Notes: a model not told the origin generated them from the letters alone. Positions 9,203-19,167 are shown, counted from the first letter of the stretch. The stretch is DNA of 64,000 nucleotides from Psychrobacter urativorans (GCF_904846675.1 NZ_CAJHBT010000003.1:62001-126000); one strand, 5' to 3'. Made by a program: numbers and translations.

Positions 9203-10249
9203 ATGAGCTCATTAGCTGTACAAACACACGTTCCTGCTGCCAGAGTCAAACCCAAAAAAGCCATTCAAGGCGAAAAGCTTCGCGGCTATGACAAAGTTGC
9301 GCGTATCCCAATTAAAATTATTCCCACGGTCGAGGCCAAGAAAAAACCAGACTGGATTAGGGTTAAGCTATCATCACCTGCTGAAGTGGCGCGTATTAAA
9401 GCCACCTTACGTGAGCAAAAGCTCTACACCGTTTGTGAAGAAGCTGCCTGCCCGAACCTAGCAGAATGCTTTGCTGATGGTACCGCCACCTTTATGATTA
9501 TGGGTGATATCTGTACCCGTCGCTGTCCGTTCTGCGATGTTGGCCATGGGCGTCCGAATAATCTCGATGCCGATGAGCCACGCCATACTGCTGAGACTAT
9601 TTTAGGTCTCAAGCTAAAATATGCGGTGATTACCTCAGTCGATCGTGATGATTTAAAAGACGGCGGTGCTGCTCACTTCGTTGAAGTACTTAACGAATCA
9701 AGAGCGCTTAGCCCAAACTGCTTAGTCGAAATTTTGGTTCCTGATTTCCGTGGTCGTATGGATATCGCGTTGGACTTATTAACAGAGACTGCGCCGGACG
9801 TCTTTAACCATAATATCGAAACCGTACCGCGTCTTTATAAAGCCTTCCGTCCAGGTTCCGATTATCAGCATTCGTTAGATTTGCTCAAGATTTATAAAGA
9901 ACGTCGCCCTGATATCGCTACTAAATGCGGCTTTATGGTTGGCCTCGGTGAGACTGAAGAAGAGATCTATGCGCTACTTGATGATTTAAAAGCGCATGAT
10001 GTCGATATGATTACGGTCGGTCAGTATCTACAGCCCAGTAAAAACCATGCGCCGGTAGATCGTTACGTGCATCCAGATGAGTTCCAGCGTTATATGGACT
10101 ACGGCAAAAAAATTGGCTTCTTTAATATTTGGGCCGGCCCGATGGTTCGCTCAAGCTACTTTGCCGATCGTCAATACTATGGTGAAGATTGCCCAGCACC
10201 AATACGCAGCAAAAAAGCCTTAGAAGCGGAAGGTAAACTTGGATGTTAA
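9203..10249 (+). CDS. lipA: Lipoyl synthase
   Basis: A 348-residue radical-SAM enzyme that inserts two sulfurs into protein-bound octanoyl groups to make lipoyl cofactors for pyruvate and 2-oxoglutarate dehydrogenases. The auxiliary cluster motif [13 protein letters not shown] (about residues 77-89) and the radical-SAM motif [10 protein letters not shown] are both present, and the conserved C-terminal RSSY segment ([12 protein letters not shown]) supplies the serine ligand. AGGA lies 7 bases before the ATG. The N-terminal extension of about 30 residues is within the family range. lipB is not next to it in this window. A strong terminator follows. Confidence 0.97.
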   Translation: MSSLAVQTHVPAARVKPKKAIQGEKLRGYDKVARIPIKIIPTVEAKKKPDWIRVKLSSPAEVARIKATLREQKLYTVCEEAACPNLAECFADGTATFMIMGDICTRRCPFCDVGHGRPNNLDADEPRHTAETILGLKLKYAVITSVDRDDLKDGGAAHFVEVLNESRALSPNCLVEILVPDFRGRMDIALDLLTETAPDVFNHNIETVPRLYKAFRPGSDYQHSLDLLKIYKERRPDIATKCGFMVGLGETEEEIYALLDDLKAHDVDMITVGQYLQPSKNHAPVDRYVHPDEFQRYMDYGKKIGFFNIWAGPMVRSSYFADRQYYGEDCPAPIRSKKALEAEGKLGC

Positions 10250-10303
10250 GATAGCTTATAACGAGGGTGGTTGATAATAAGGCTATTAGAATAACCAGTC
10301 GCT

Positions 10304-10335
10304 AAAAAAAGAGGTCAACTATGACCTCTTTTTTT
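10304..10335 (+). terminator. Rho-independent terminator after lipA
   Basis: GAGGTCA at 10311-10317 pairs with TGACCTC at 10322-10328 around a four-base loop; an A-run precedes and a T-run follows, so it may work in both directions. Confidence 0.9.
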
Positions 10336-10452
10336 GTCTGTTACGCTCAAACAAAGTCTTATGCAAAATGCTACAGACAGAACTTTTATGCACACCTTAT
10401 AATAACTGATACTGAACCATACAACCCATAATGAAAAAAAAGGATTCATAAT

Positions 10453-11394
10453 ATGAGTAGTGCCAGCCCCATCACCTCCTCCGATCATACTCATTATTTG
10501 CACCATACATTTTTTGAGCCAGCTGATACCCCAAAAGGCGGAGAGGTTAAAGCAACCTTGCTGATTGTGCATGGTATGGCAGAGCATAGCGGACGTTACG
10601 CTGATTTTGCGCAGTTTTTAGCGGATCATGGTATTGCAGTGGCGACTTATGATCAACTCGGGCACGGACAGACTATTAAAGCGCCTGATGAGTTGGGATT
10701 TTTCGGTGATGAGCATCCGGTACAGTCATTATTAAAGGATGTCATTATCATGGCAGATGCCTTAGAGGCGCGCCATCCTAAGGCACCACACTTTATCATG
10801 GGTCATTCGATGGGCTCATTTATTGTACGCACAGTACTTAAGCATCATGCCCAAGAATTTACCGGGGCTATTCTGATGGGTACGGCAGACGCTAATCCAT
10901 TGGTTAAAATGGTGCTACCTATCAATAGAATATTGGCAAAGGCCGCTCCTAAAAAGCCTAATACCGTATTTGCCGATACGATGAATAAAGTACTAAATGC
11001 CCAGCTCGATAACCGTATCTCGTCATCTGAATTTGCATGGTTGAGTGAAGATACTGCTAATATTAAAGCTTATGAAGCGGATCCACTAACCGGCTTTACC
11101 TTTACCAATAATGGCTTTATGACTTTATTTACTCTTATGCAAGCAGGCCTACATAAAGGTTGGGCATCGACTATTACTAAAAAATTCCCAATGCTATTTG
11201 TCAGCGGTGAGAATGACCCCATTGGTAATATGGGACGCGGTGTTCGCGATATTATTAGTAACTTACATAAGCAAAAATTCAGCAAGGTCGATGCACGCTT
11301 ATATCCCAACATGCGCCATGAGATCTTACATGAGCAGCATCCTAGCGTAGTTTATTACGATATTTTAAACTGGATAAAAACGTTGAGCGTTTAA
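10453..11394 (+). CDS. Alpha/beta hydrolase, lysophospholipase / monoacylglycerol lipase type
   Basis: A 313-residue hydrolase of the serine aminopeptidase S33 / monoglyceride-lipase-like group. It shows LLIVHGMAEHSGRYADFA, the DQLGHGQT strand, the nucleophile elbow MGHSMGSFI (Ser near residue 120), an Asp in FVSGENDPIGN and the catalytic His in MRHEILHE. The complete triad and length agree with an active enzyme acting on lysophospholipids or monoglycerides; the exact substrate cannot be read from sequence. There is no signal peptide, so it is probably cytoplasmic. AAAGGA precedes the start. It is apparently monocistronic. Confidence 0.85.
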   Translation: MSSASPITSSDHTHYLHHTFFEPADTPKGGEVKATLLIVHGMAEHSGRYADFAQFLADHGIAVATYDQLGHGQTIKAPDELGFFGDEHPVQSLLKDVIIMADALEARHPKAPHFIMGHSMGSFIVRTVLKHHAQEFTGAILMGTADANPLVKMVLPINRILAKAAPKKPNTVFADTMNKVLNAQLDNRISSSEFAWLSEDTANIKAYEADPLTGFTFTNNGFMTLFTLMQAGLHKGWASTITKKFPMLFVSGENDPIGNMGRGVRDIISNLHKQKFSKVDARLYPNMRHEILHEQHPSVVYYDILNWIKTLSV

Positions 11395-11580
11395 TAGGTT
11401 CAATGCTTAATAAGGAGCGTGGTTTGCTAAAAGTAGCTAAATTAGCGACAATACGGCAGGCGACATTTTTAGCTTAAGTATTTTAGTCTAATTAACAACT
11501 ATATAACTCGCGTATTTAATATAGATAAGAAGTATTTCATCTCACTTCTTTCTCACTATGAATCATCTTTAGGATTTCTT

Positions 11581-12402
11581 ATGTCATTACAACAGACCAT
11601 CGAACAAGCCTTTGAGAATCGTAACGAATATAGCCCAAGCACCATGCCACAAGACGTACGCGACGCCATTGAACAAGTACTTGAGCAACTTGATAACGGT
11701 AGCTTACGTGTGGCTGAAAAGAAAGATGGCGAATGGGTTGTCAACCAATGGGCGAAAAAAGCGGTATTACTATCGTTCCGTCTCAATGATAACTACGTCA
11801 TGCCAGCTGGCGAACACGTGCAGTTTTATGACAAAGTACCGACTAAGTTTGCTGATTGGACCGAAGCGCAATTTAAAGAAGCGGGCGTACGCGTTGTGCC
11901 ACCTGCTATCGCCCGTAAAGGCTCATATATAGCACCGGGCGCCGTTCTAATGCCGTCTTATGTCAATATCGGTGCTTATGTAGATCAAGGTGCGATGGTA
12001 GATACCTGGGCAACCGTAGGATCATGCGCCCAAATCGGTAAAAATGTGCATTTATCAGGCGGTGTCGGTATCGGCGGCGTATTGGAGCCATTACAAGCCC
12101 ATCCCACTATTATCGAAGACAACTGCTTCATCGGTGCGCGCTCTGAAATCGTTGAAGGTGTTATCGTTGAAAAAGGCGCAGTCATCTCTATGGGTGTCTA
12201 TATCGGTCAATCAACGCGCATTTATGACCGCGAAACAGGAGAGATTCATCGTGGCCGTGTACCAGCGGGTTCAGTAGTGGTTCCAGGTTCGCTCCCTTCT
12301 GAAGATGGCACGCATAGCTTATACGCTGCGATTATCGTGAAAAAAGTTGATGCGCAAACTCGTGCTAAAACGGCGGTTAATGAGTTACTACGTTTAGACT
12401 AA
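11581..12402 (+). CDS. dapD: 2,3,4,5-tetrahydropyridine-2,6-dicarboxylate N-succinyltransferase
   Basis: A 273-residue DapD, the length of the E. coli enzyme. It succinylates tetrahydrodipicolinate in the lysine and diaminopimelate pathway. The N-terminal helical domain (residues 1-100) is followed by a left-handed beta-helix with hexapeptide repeats such as [20 protein letters not shown] and [10 protein letters not shown], and the acceptor region [18 protein letters not shown] segment (here [15 protein letters not shown]). AGGA lies six bases before the ATG. It is monocistronic with its own terminator; no lysine riboswitch is apparent in the short leader. Confidence 0.97.
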   Translation: MSLQQTIEQAFENRNEYSPSTMPQDVRDAIEQVLEQLDNGSLRVAEKKDGEWVVNQWAKKAVLLSFRLNDNYVMPAGEHVQFYDKVPTKFADWTEAQFKEAGVRVVPPAIARKGSYIAPGAVLMPSYVNIGAYVDQGAMVDTWATVGSCAQIGKNVHLSGGVGIGGVLEPLQAHPTIIEDNCFIGARSEIVEGVIVEKGAVISMGVYIGQSTRIYDRETGEIHRGRVPAGSVVVPGSLPSEDGTHSLYAAIIVKKVDAQTRAKTAVNELLRLD

Positions 12403-12440
12403 GTATTGCTATTACCTTAATAACTGTATTCATTAAAATT

Positions 12441-12473
12441 AAGATGCTGAAGGTAAACTTCAGCGTCTTTTTT
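12441..12473 (+). terminator. Rho-independent terminator after dapD
   Basis: AAGATGCTGAAG at 12441-12452 pairs with CTTCAGCGTCTT at 12458-12469 (one G-T pair) around GTAAA, followed by a T-run. Confidence 0.9.
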
Positions 12474-12745
12474 ACAGCTTAATATAGTCGCTTAAGATAT
12501 AATCTATCGTAATAGACCAATATCTTATCTAATACCGCAACTAACGACTATCTAAACTAATGACTACCCTATCTTGCACCTATCCTGCGCCAAGTTTTCC
12601 GGCTTGCCAGCTATCGTGTGCCTTATTTTTATCTTGTCTGATAACCGTGTTTTAACCGCTTTTCAATTTGGCATTATTCTTAATACCTCTGCTTTTGTAA
12701 AACGTTTAATCACGCTATCAACACCTTATCTTATTTGAAATTGTT

Positions 12746-13480
12746 ATGAGTGAGCTATCGCTACGCACCTCCGCCATCCCCGTCACTGACCCTGAAGCGG
12801 GTCTACGCATGACTGAGATTTTCTATTCTTTACAAGGGGAAGCGCTGACCTCAGGCTTGCCAACGATATTTGTCCGCCTAACTGGCTGTCCGCTACGCTG
12901 TGTGTATTGCGATACTGAATACGCCTTTAGTGGTGGCGAGCGTCAGTCGCTAGAAACTATCATGGCTACGATTGGTAGCTATCCTTGCAAACGCGTTTGT
13001 ATTACTGGCGGTGAGCCGTTAGCGCAGCCAAATGCGATTGAGCTCATCAAACGTCTGCTTGCGGACGACTATGAGATATCGCTTGAGACCGCAGGGGCGC
13101 TATCGGTACAAAACGTCCCGCCAGCCGTTAGCAAAGTGATGGATTTGAAAACCCCAAGCTCAGGAGAGTCGGCTAAAAACTTATGGTCAAATCTTGATTA
13201 CCTCACTCAGCATGATCAACTTAAATTTGTGATTATGAATCGCGCCGATTACGACTGGGCGAAAGCCAAACTGCTTGAATATAAACTAGATAAATTAGTT
13301 GGAACCGTGTGGTTTTCTCCCATGTTTAATGTAGCAGAGGATGCCAGTTTAGATAGTTGCAGCCCTGATGTGCCGTTATTAGCGCGCGAATTGGCTGAAT
13401 GGATGTTAGCCGACGCCCTACCCGTGCGTTTTCAGTTGCAACTGCACAAAATTATCTGGGCAGATGCCAAAGGTAAATAA
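12746..13480 (+). CDS. queE: 7-carboxy-7-deazaguanine synthase
   Basis: A 244-residue radical-SAM enzyme that makes the 7-deazaguanine ring of queuosine from carboxy-tetrahydropterin. The cluster motif CPLRCVYCDTEYAF (CX3CX2C, about residues 48-61), the substrate segment FYSLQGEALTSG and the SAM-binding ITGGEPLAQP are clear, and the C-terminus has the usual FQLQLHK. No good ribosome binding site is seen before the ATG, which suggests weak translation or a start slightly downstream. queC and queD are not in the window. Confidence 0.93.
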   Translation: MSELSLRTSAIPVTDPEAGLRMTEIFYSLQGEALTSGLPTIFVRLTGCPLRCVYCDTEYAFSGGERQSLETIMATIGSYPCKRVCITGGEPLAQPNAIELIKRLLADDYEISLETAGALSVQNVPPAVSKVMDLKTPSSGESAKNLWSNLDYLTQHDQLKFVIMNRADYDWAKAKLLEYKLDKLVGTVWFSPMFNVAEDASLDSCSPDVPLLARELAEWMLADALPVRFQLQLHKIIWADAKGK

Positions 13481-13581
13481 ACACAGCAAGCAGTAGATTC
13501 TGAATAGCCTGCTTCTGAATGGTTAAGTATGTATAACTAAAGAGAGTCGTCGTCAAAGCTAGAAAGTGCAAGGATGCAACC

Positions 13582-14763
13582 ATGGTCAGACTAATTTTAT
13601 TGGGCTTATTAGCGGGCGCGCTATTCAGCTCAACCTTTATCTTAAACGAATTTATGAGCTCTGCTGGCGGCCATTGGTTTTGGTCAGCAAGCCTGCGTTA
13701 TATTTTTATGTGGCTGATGATTACCATGATTATCACCATGCAACACGGTTTTGGGCGCGTTAAAGAATTAGCGACTATTTTTCGTGATCACTGGGGCTTT
13801 TGGTGTATTACCGGTAGTATTGGCTTTGGGGTTTTTTATACCGGTATTTGCTATGCTGGTGACCACGTTGCTGGCTGGGTGGTCGCCGCCACGTTCATGT
13901 TTACGGTAGTTACTAGCTTATTAGTACTTCTCGCCTTTGGGCAGCGCTTTGATAAAAAATTCATCATTTATGCGCTATTAGTATTTTTGGGTGTGGTGCT
14001 GGTGAACGTCAGTGAAGGTCTACGTGCCTCCGCAGTAGTCGATGTAGCAGCTTCCACACCGATGGCAGAGATGATACTTTATGGGGCACTGCCCGCTCTG
14101 GTCGCCGCCTTTAGCTACCCGATTGGCAATCAGTTGGTTTGGCAAGTTTCCTATAATTCGCGCAAGCATACAGCAGCCCTGCGTAAAGCACGTGAAAACA
14201 GTGCTAGTCAAAGTAAGCTCAATCAAAATAGTTCTATTCAGAACAGCGCTATTAAAAACAGTACCCAACCGCTCACTACCGAAGCGCCTACTTTATCTAT
14301 CGATACCAATAATAATGCTACTAATATAGCCACAACAAACGCTGCTAAAACGCCACCCAAATCTATGCTGCAAAACCTCATTGCGCGTATCCCCGCAATC
14401 GAGACTAAGCTGCTGCAAAATGCCTTTAATAAAGTATGGCTAATGACACTTGGTAGTTTGCCATTTTGGCTAATTTTAGGCATTATAGTGCGTCCTGAAG
14501 CTCCTGCTACCTCGCAAATATTTAATACCTTACTCGTGGCTTTATTGGCAGGAGTTGGCGCGACCAGCATCTTTTTATATGCTCGTGAACGCGCTGAGAC
14601 TTCAAGCGAAGTCGCTGGTGTTGACTCAACGCAGGCCAGTGAAGTGATATTTGCCTTGATTGGCGGGATATTATTACTGGGTAATGCTTTGCCATCAACG
14701 ATGGGCTTAGTTGGTATTGGACTCATTATGCTAGGACTAGTCCTGTTTGCTAAAGACGGCTAA
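13582..14763 (+). CDS. DMT-type multidrug/metabolite exporter (EmrE-like, PF13536 type)
   Basis: A 393-residue inner-membrane protein with about ten hydrophobic helices in two halves. The first half contains GHWFWSASLRYIFMWLMI and GDHVAGWVVAATFMFTVV; the second ends with VIFALIGGILLLGNALPS. Between them, at about residues 195-270, is a hydrophilic Ser/Asn/Thr-rich insert with no motif, which should form a cytoplasmic or periplasmic loop. The rest agrees with the multidrug-resistance-efflux branch of the drug/metabolite transporter superfamily. AAGGA about 8 bases upstream supports the start. It begins 101 bases after queE and could be co-transcribed; the substrate is unknown. Confidence 0.78.
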   Translation: MVRLILLGLLAGALFSSTFILNEFMSSAGGHWFWSASLRYIFMWLMITMIITMQHGFGRVKELATIFRDHWGFWCITGSIGFGVFYTGICYAGDHVAGWVVAATFMFTVVTSLLVLLAFGQRFDKKFIIYALLVFLGVVLVNVSEGLRASAVVDVAASTPMAEMILYGALPALVAAFSYPIGNQLVWQVSYNSRKHTAALRKARENSASQSKLNQNSSIQNSAIKNSTQPLTTEAPTLSIDTNNNATNIATTNAAKTPPKSMLQNLIARIPAIETKLLQNAFNKVWLMTLGSLPFWLILGIIVRPEAPATSQIFNTLLVALLAGVGATSIFLYARERAETSSEVAGVDSTQASEVIFALIGGILLLGNALPSTMGLVGIGLIMLGLVLFAKDG

Positions 14764-14888
14764 AAGCGCTTTAACCATTAGTAAGTTATCAGGCAGATCT
14801 TCAATAGTTAACAAGCAGCCACGTTACTAATTAGTCTTTAAATAGTATCTAAGTGCCCTTTAAATAACACTCAGTCAGGGTGATAAGC

Positions 14889-15524
14889 ATGTTTAATGAT
14901 TTTATTTTCCCTGATGTTTTACTCTATATCCTAGACATGATTGGGATTATGGCCTGTGCTATCGCTGGTACTTTGCTGGCGCAGCATAAAAGCTTTGATG
15001 TGGCTGGCTGTATTCTAGTAGCGATGGTTAATGCGATTGGCGGCGGGACACTACGTGATATGGCCTTAGATCGGCATCCCCTATTTTGGATGACTGACCT
15101 CAATTATTTGATTGTTATTACCGTCACCTCCCTTGTTTTACAAATATTCGTTCATCTCTACGATAAAATTGATAACGCGCTAAAGCTGTTTGATGCGATT
15201 GGGCTAGCAGCCTTTAGCGTTATCGGTTTTAACGTGGCGCTTGGTCAAGATATGTTGCCAGTAATTGCCATTATGATGGGCGTATGGACGGCTATTATCG
15301 GTGGCTTACTGCGCGATATAATCTGTAATGAAATACCGCTATTGCTCCGACGTGAGATTTATATTACCGCTAGTGTCGCAGGCTCAGTGACGTATCTGCT
15401 GCTTGAGCATTGGGGTATGCCTGCACGACTAAATGAATTTATTATGCTTGGCGTCATCTTTGCGGTGCGGATGTTGGCACTGCGCTTTGATTGGCATCTT
15501 CCCTCCATTCGCCTAGTCGGCTAA
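14889..15524 (+). CDS. TRIC cation channel family protein (UPF0126), first of a tandem pair
   Basis: A 211-residue membrane protein with the two internally homologous halves of the bacterial TRIC / UPF0126 (YicG) family: GIMACAIAGTLLAQ, then NAIGGGTLRDMALDRHPLFW in the first half and WTAIIGGLLRDIICNEIPLL in the second. Seven hydrophobic helices are expected. The frame can also begin with GTG at 14880, but CAGGG at 14876-14880 is correctly placed for the ATG at 14889. A second member follows after 50 bases and the two are probably co-transcribed. Archaeal and bacterial TRIC proteins form trimeric monovalent cation channels; function in this organism is inferred. Confidence 0.8.
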   Translation: MFNDFIFPDVLLYILDMIGIMACAIAGTLLAQHKSFDVAGCILVAMVNAIGGGTLRDMALDRHPLFWMTDLNYLIVITVTSLVLQIFVHLYDKIDNALKLFDAIGLAAFSVIGFNVALGQDMLPVIAIMMGVWTAIIGGLLRDIICNEIPLLLRREIYITASVAGSVTYLLLEHWGMPARLNEFIMLGVIFAVRMLALRFDWHLPSIRLVG

Positions 15525-15574
15525 CAGGTGGCTAACCTCTTAGCCGCTTGCGTGAATTTTTTATGTGAACCGTT

Positions 15575-16408
15575 ATGATCAGTATAATTAGCGTCAATGC
15601 CTATGCGTGGCTTAATGCCTGCTGTATTACTTTATTTGGCAAATCTTTTGATATATTGTTCGCTCCTACTTTAAGTGTAACAGCATCCTCTGCTGCTCCT
15701 GCGGCTGTTAACCAGGCTATTGATTCGATAGCCCAGAATCCGCTTGCCCTCACTCCTGAGTTTGTAACGCGATTTGAGCCAACCTCCTTTATGTTTTGGC
15801 TAGAGATGTTTGGCATTTTTGCCTGTAGCGTCTCAGGAACGATTTTGGCTAAATATAAAAACTTTGATGTGTTTGGTTGTATTTTGGTGGCGATGATTGC
15901 CGCCATTAGCGGCCCTACGGCGCGTGATATTATTCTTGATCGCTATCCGCTGTTTTGGATGGTGAATATGAATTATCTGCTGATTATTACTATCACCTCC
16001 GTTGGGTTTCAGATGTTTTGTAACCCAAAAGCGCGCCATGTGGGTGGCTTATTAAAGCTATTTGATGGCTTGGCGCTGGCGATTTTTACCTTAATTGGTA
16101 TCCAAGTGGCGCAAGAAATGGGCGCAAATATCCCCATCTGTATCCTGCTGGGGGTATTGAATATTTTGTTTGGTACGGTTATTCGTGACATGCTATGTAA
16201 CGAGATTCCATTGGTATTACAGCGCGAAATTTATGTTACCGCAGCGATTATTGGCGGGGTGCTGTATTTTGCGATGGAGGGTATGGGCATTACTCCTTGG
16301 ATAAAAGAGTCGTGTACGATGATTACGATTTTTGTGATTCGTATGCTGGCGGTGCGCTATGATTGGCATTTTCCAGATGTTGGGCTGATGAAAAAACAGC
16401 CACTTTAG
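15575..16408 (+). CDS. TRIC cation channel family protein, second of a tandem pair, with N-terminal extension
   Basis: A 277-residue paralogue of the gene just upstream. The TRIC core begins only around residue 70 (FWLEMFGIFACSVSGTILA); before it is an extra segment that includes a hydrophobic stretch and an Ala/Ser/Pro-rich part. The first repeat carries AAISGPTARDIILDRYPLFW, where the GGGTxRD pattern of its neighbour is changed to SGPTARD; the second keeps NILFGTVIRDMLCNEIPLVL. Ribosome binding is weak at the ATG used, so the real start may be an internal one nearer residue 70, although the extension reads as open coding sequence. A terminator follows. Confidence 0.75.
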   Translation: MISIISVNAYAWLNACCITLFGKSFDILFAPTLSVTASSAAPAAVNQAIDSIAQNPLALTPEFVTRFEPTSFMFWLEMFGIFACSVSGTILAKYKNFDVFGCILVAMIAAISGPTARDIILDRYPLFWMVNMNYLLIITITSVGFQMFCNPKARHVGGLLKLFDGLALAIFTLIGIQVAQEMGANIPICILLGVLNILFGTVIRDMLCNEIPLVLQREIYVTAAIIGGVLYFAMEGMGITPWIKESCTMITIFVIRMLAVRYDWHFPDVGLMKKQPL

Positions 16409-16430
16409 AAAGGTAAAAAATAAGCAGCAA

Positions 16431-16466
16431 AAAAAGGCGTTAACCTTAATGATTGACGCCCTTTTT
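16431..16466. terminator. Bidirectional terminator between the TRIC pair and recJ
   Basis: AAAAAGGCGT at 16431-16440 pairs with ACGCCCTTTT at 16456-16465 around a 15-base loop; A- and T-runs flank the stem. The flanking genes converge. Confidence 0.75.
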
Positions 16467-16540
16467 ATATCAAAGCTTGTTATTAATGCTGGTTATTAAT
16501 ACTTTTAAAACTAACACTTTTAAAACCAACGCCTTCACAA

Positions 16541-18370
16541 TTAAATAATAACTGCCAAATCCTTGACCATAAGCTGCAAGCTTTTTTTACCATTCCACTC
16601 GTTGATATCTAGCTCAAATAACAAGTGCACCTTTTCGGCACGATAATCCCACTCACTGCTATCAAAGTTAAAATAAATCGCCTCAATCGGATATTGAACG
16701 TCTGGATAACGTAGCGATAGTTTTAAATGCTTGTCTTTTAGCACCTTAAAACTCAATACTTCAAACACCCCGTCGAATATTGGCGGTGCGAAACCGTGCC
16801 CCCAAATACTGGCATCTGCTAAATTATCGGCAAACCATAAGCTAAAGTCTTCTGCTTGTAGAGCACCATCGGTGTATTTCTGCTCAGCAAACACACTGTC
16901 ATCAAGCTCATCCATTACCTCATCAAAAGCATTAACGAATCCATCAAAATTACTACGTTTAATAGTCAAGCCTGCGGCCATCGCATGACCACCAAAATGG
17001 CTGATTAAATCAGGATGCTGCTCAGCAACTTGCTCAATCGCATCGCGAATATGCACGCCTGCAATCGAACGTGCGGAGCCTTTAATCATATCTTCCGCGC
17101 CAGTATGCTCGACATTCGCAGGAGCAAAGACGATGCTAGGACGATAATGGCTTTCCTTTAGGCGACCAGCGACAATACCGATGACGCCTTGATGCCAGTT
17201 GTCTTGATAAAGAACAATACTGCGACTATCATTATTAGCATCAGCTGGCTTTTTTTCAGATTCTTTATGAATAATAATGTCATTATCATCATCGCCATTA
17301 CAGTCACTGCTGCTATTTGACTCATTATCAGCGTTCAAAGCTTCCACAATACTATCGGCTTGGTTACGCATCTCGCCTTCGACTTGCCGGCGTGTACGAT
17401 TAAGTTGCTCAAGCTCTTGCGCCAAACGTTGTGCAGTAGGCCAATCTTCGGTCAATAAGCACTCAATACCGATACGCATATTGTCCATACGCCCAGCCGC
17501 ATTGATCCGTGGCCCTAATACAAAACCAAAGTCCTGCGCATGCAATTGCTTCGGATCACGCCCTGCTTGCTCAAGTAAAGCCAAGATACCCATACAGCAG
17601 CGACCTTGGCGAATCGCTGCCAATCCATGATGTACAAGGATACGATTATTCTTATCAAGTATGCCCACATCCGCAATCGTACCCAGCGCCACTAAATCTA
17701 AATATTGACTGACTTGCACCGTAGACTTGCCAGCCTCGCGGCGTAATTTAGCCAAGCGACCAAGAACATAAAAGGCCACGCCTACCCCAACTAATGCCTT
17801 ACTACTAAAATCACATTTGAGTTGATTGGGATTAACTACTGCCTCAGCAGGTGGAACCGGTTTAGTCGTTAAATGATGATCAGTAATAATCACCGTAATA
17901 CCATCGGCCTGCGCACGTGCCACACCTTCATGGCTGGAGATGCCATTATCCACCGTGACAATCATTTGCGGCTTATAAGTCTCAATGCCTAACTCGACAA
18001 TCTCAGGCGTCAGGCCATAACCGTACTTAAAGCGGTCAGGCACTAAAAAATCAACGGTTGCGCCCATAACGCTCAAGGCTCGCATCATCAGCGCGGTACT
18101 GGTCGCGCCATCGCAGTCAAAGTCGCCAACGATAAGGATACGCTGACCCTCATCGATAGCCACGTTTAATAGACGCACGGCTTCAGTGACGCCGTGCAGC
18201 ATCTCAGCTGGCAGTAGATCAGATAGACCAGTCTCAAGCTCATTAGGTTCAGTGATTCCGCGCCCCGCATATAAACGGGCGAGCGTGAAAGATTGGGCAG
18301 CAAGTGGTTGCAGCGCGGCGGGCAACTCGTCAATGCGAGTACCGGTATATCGGGGGGTTAAATTTAGCAT
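16541..18370 (-). CDS. recJ: Single-stranded-DNA-specific 5'-3' exonuclease RecJ
   Basis: A 609-residue DHH-superfamily nuclease used in recombination and mismatch repair. The catalytic motifs VGDFDCDGATSTALM, VTVDNGISSHEG, VIITDHHLTT and the DHHA1-type GGHAMAAGLTIK are intact, followed by the C-terminal OB-like domain. Residues about 350-385 hold an Asn/Asp/Ser-rich acidic insert between the long helix and LYQDNWHQGVIG, which explains much of its extra length over the E. coli protein. No clear ribosome binding site is visible before the ATG. It is monocistronic and converges on the TRIC pair. Confidence 0.95.
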   Translation of the reverse strand: MLNLTPRYTGTRIDELPAALQPLAAQSFTLARLYAGRGITEPNELETGLSDLLPAEMLHGVTEAVRLLNVAIDEGQRILIVGDFDCDGATSTALMMRALSVMGATVDFLVPDRFKYGYGLTPEIVELGIETYKPQMIVTVDNGISSHEGVARAQADGITVIITDHHLTTKPVPPAEAVVNPNQLKCDFSSKALVGVGVAFYVLGRLAKLRREAGKSTVQVSQYLDLVALGTIADVGILDKNNRILVHHGLAAIRQGRCCMGILALLEQAGRDPKQLHAQDFGFVLGPRINAAGRMDNMRIGIECLLTEDWPTAQRLAQELEQLNRTRRQVEGEMRNQADSIVEALNADNESNSSSDCNGDDDNDIIIHKESEKKPADANNDSRSIVLYQDNWHQGVIGIVAGRLKESHYRPSIVFAPANVEHTGAEDMIKGSARSIAGVHIRDAIEQVAEQHPDLISHFGGHAMAAGLTIKRSNFDGFVNAFDEVMDELDDSVFAEQKYTDGALQAEDFSLWFADNLADASIWGHGFAPPIFDGVFEVLSFKVLKDKHLKLSLRYPDVQYPIEAIYFNFDSSEWDYRAEKVHLLFELDINEWNGKKSLQLMVKDLAVII

Positions 18371-18651
18371 GCTGGTATTCTACTGGCTTTAACAGACAGC
18401 CACAATGTTAATTTATAGCAGCGCGGTTCATTATATAGAGCTACTAATACCATGCTACCTTAGCATCATATTATTAGGCTGATTCAATCTTCTACCCTAG
18501 CTTCTGTTTACAAAAACTGTGCATAGTTACAGTAGTTTTTCTCACTTCGATACAAAGCTATGATTGAATGCCGGTGATAAATCCATAGAATGATAACTAC
18601 TTGTCAAATTTACTATTTACCCAATACTGATATTTTTATAAGGATACTATT

Positions 18652-19167
18652 ATGCACACTACCCCATCAGCCGAAAAACTTCCAAACACCATTGACCCTA
18701 ATTTAAATCTCGATAAAGTCAAAAAAAAATGTAGAGCAATCGTTAAAAAGCGTGCTAAATACTCAGCCGGCGTCGCCATCGTCCCTGTGCCTTTCTTCGA
18801 TGTGGCAGTAGATGCTGGCATGTTAACTCATCTGCTACCTGATATCAGTGAACGTTTTGGCCTGCTTGAAGGTCGCGAACCCGCAGTTGACTTAGAGTCA
18901 CGAGCCATTCATTGGAGCGCCTTAAAAGATCGTACTGTCGATTTCGCTGGCCTCATGGCAACACGCGGTATCGTCAAAAAAACGGTTCAAGGTTTTGGTG
19001 GTCGTATCGCTGCCAAGCAAGTCACTAAGTTCATCCCGCTTGGTGGACAACTGGTCGCCGCAACGATGGGCTATATGATTTTCAAAAAAATTGCCTTTGA
19101 TCATATCGATGACTGCTACAACTTAGCAAAAGACATTCAGCAAAAGCAACATGGTAAGAATGTTTAA
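18652..19167 (+). CDS. DUF697/YcjF-like hypothetical protein
   Basis: A 171-residue protein with a basic N-terminal helix (DKVKKKCRAIVKKRAKYSAG) followed by two hydrophobic segments: VAIVPVPFFDVAVDAGML (about residues 42-60) and FIPLGGQLVAATMGYMIF (about 130-150). The PxP-x-D-V pattern after a hydrophobic run resembles DUF697 domains, often found in membrane-associated proteins, but the match is by eye only. TAAGGAT precedes the ATG. It may sit on the inner membrane through the two segments. The stop codon lies inside a perfect 12-bp inverted repeat, and a second terminator hairpin follows. Confidence 0.65.
   Translation: MHTTPSAEKLPNTIDPNLNLDKVKKKCRAIVKKRAKYSAGVAIVPVPFFDVAVDAGMLTHLLPDISERFGLLEGREPAVDLESRAIHWSALKDRTVDFAGLMATRGIVKKTVQGFGGRIAAKQVTKFIPLGGQLVAATMGYMIFKKIAFDHIDDCYNLAKDIQQKQHGKNV

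Noticed and set aside
11395-11580. Lysine riboswitch before dapD
   Set aside because: The 186-base gap shows no conserved junction or pairing elements of that riboswitch.
11612-11932. Alternative plus frame inside dapD
   Set aside because: It is out of frame with a complete, conserved DapD and has no separate ribosome binding site.
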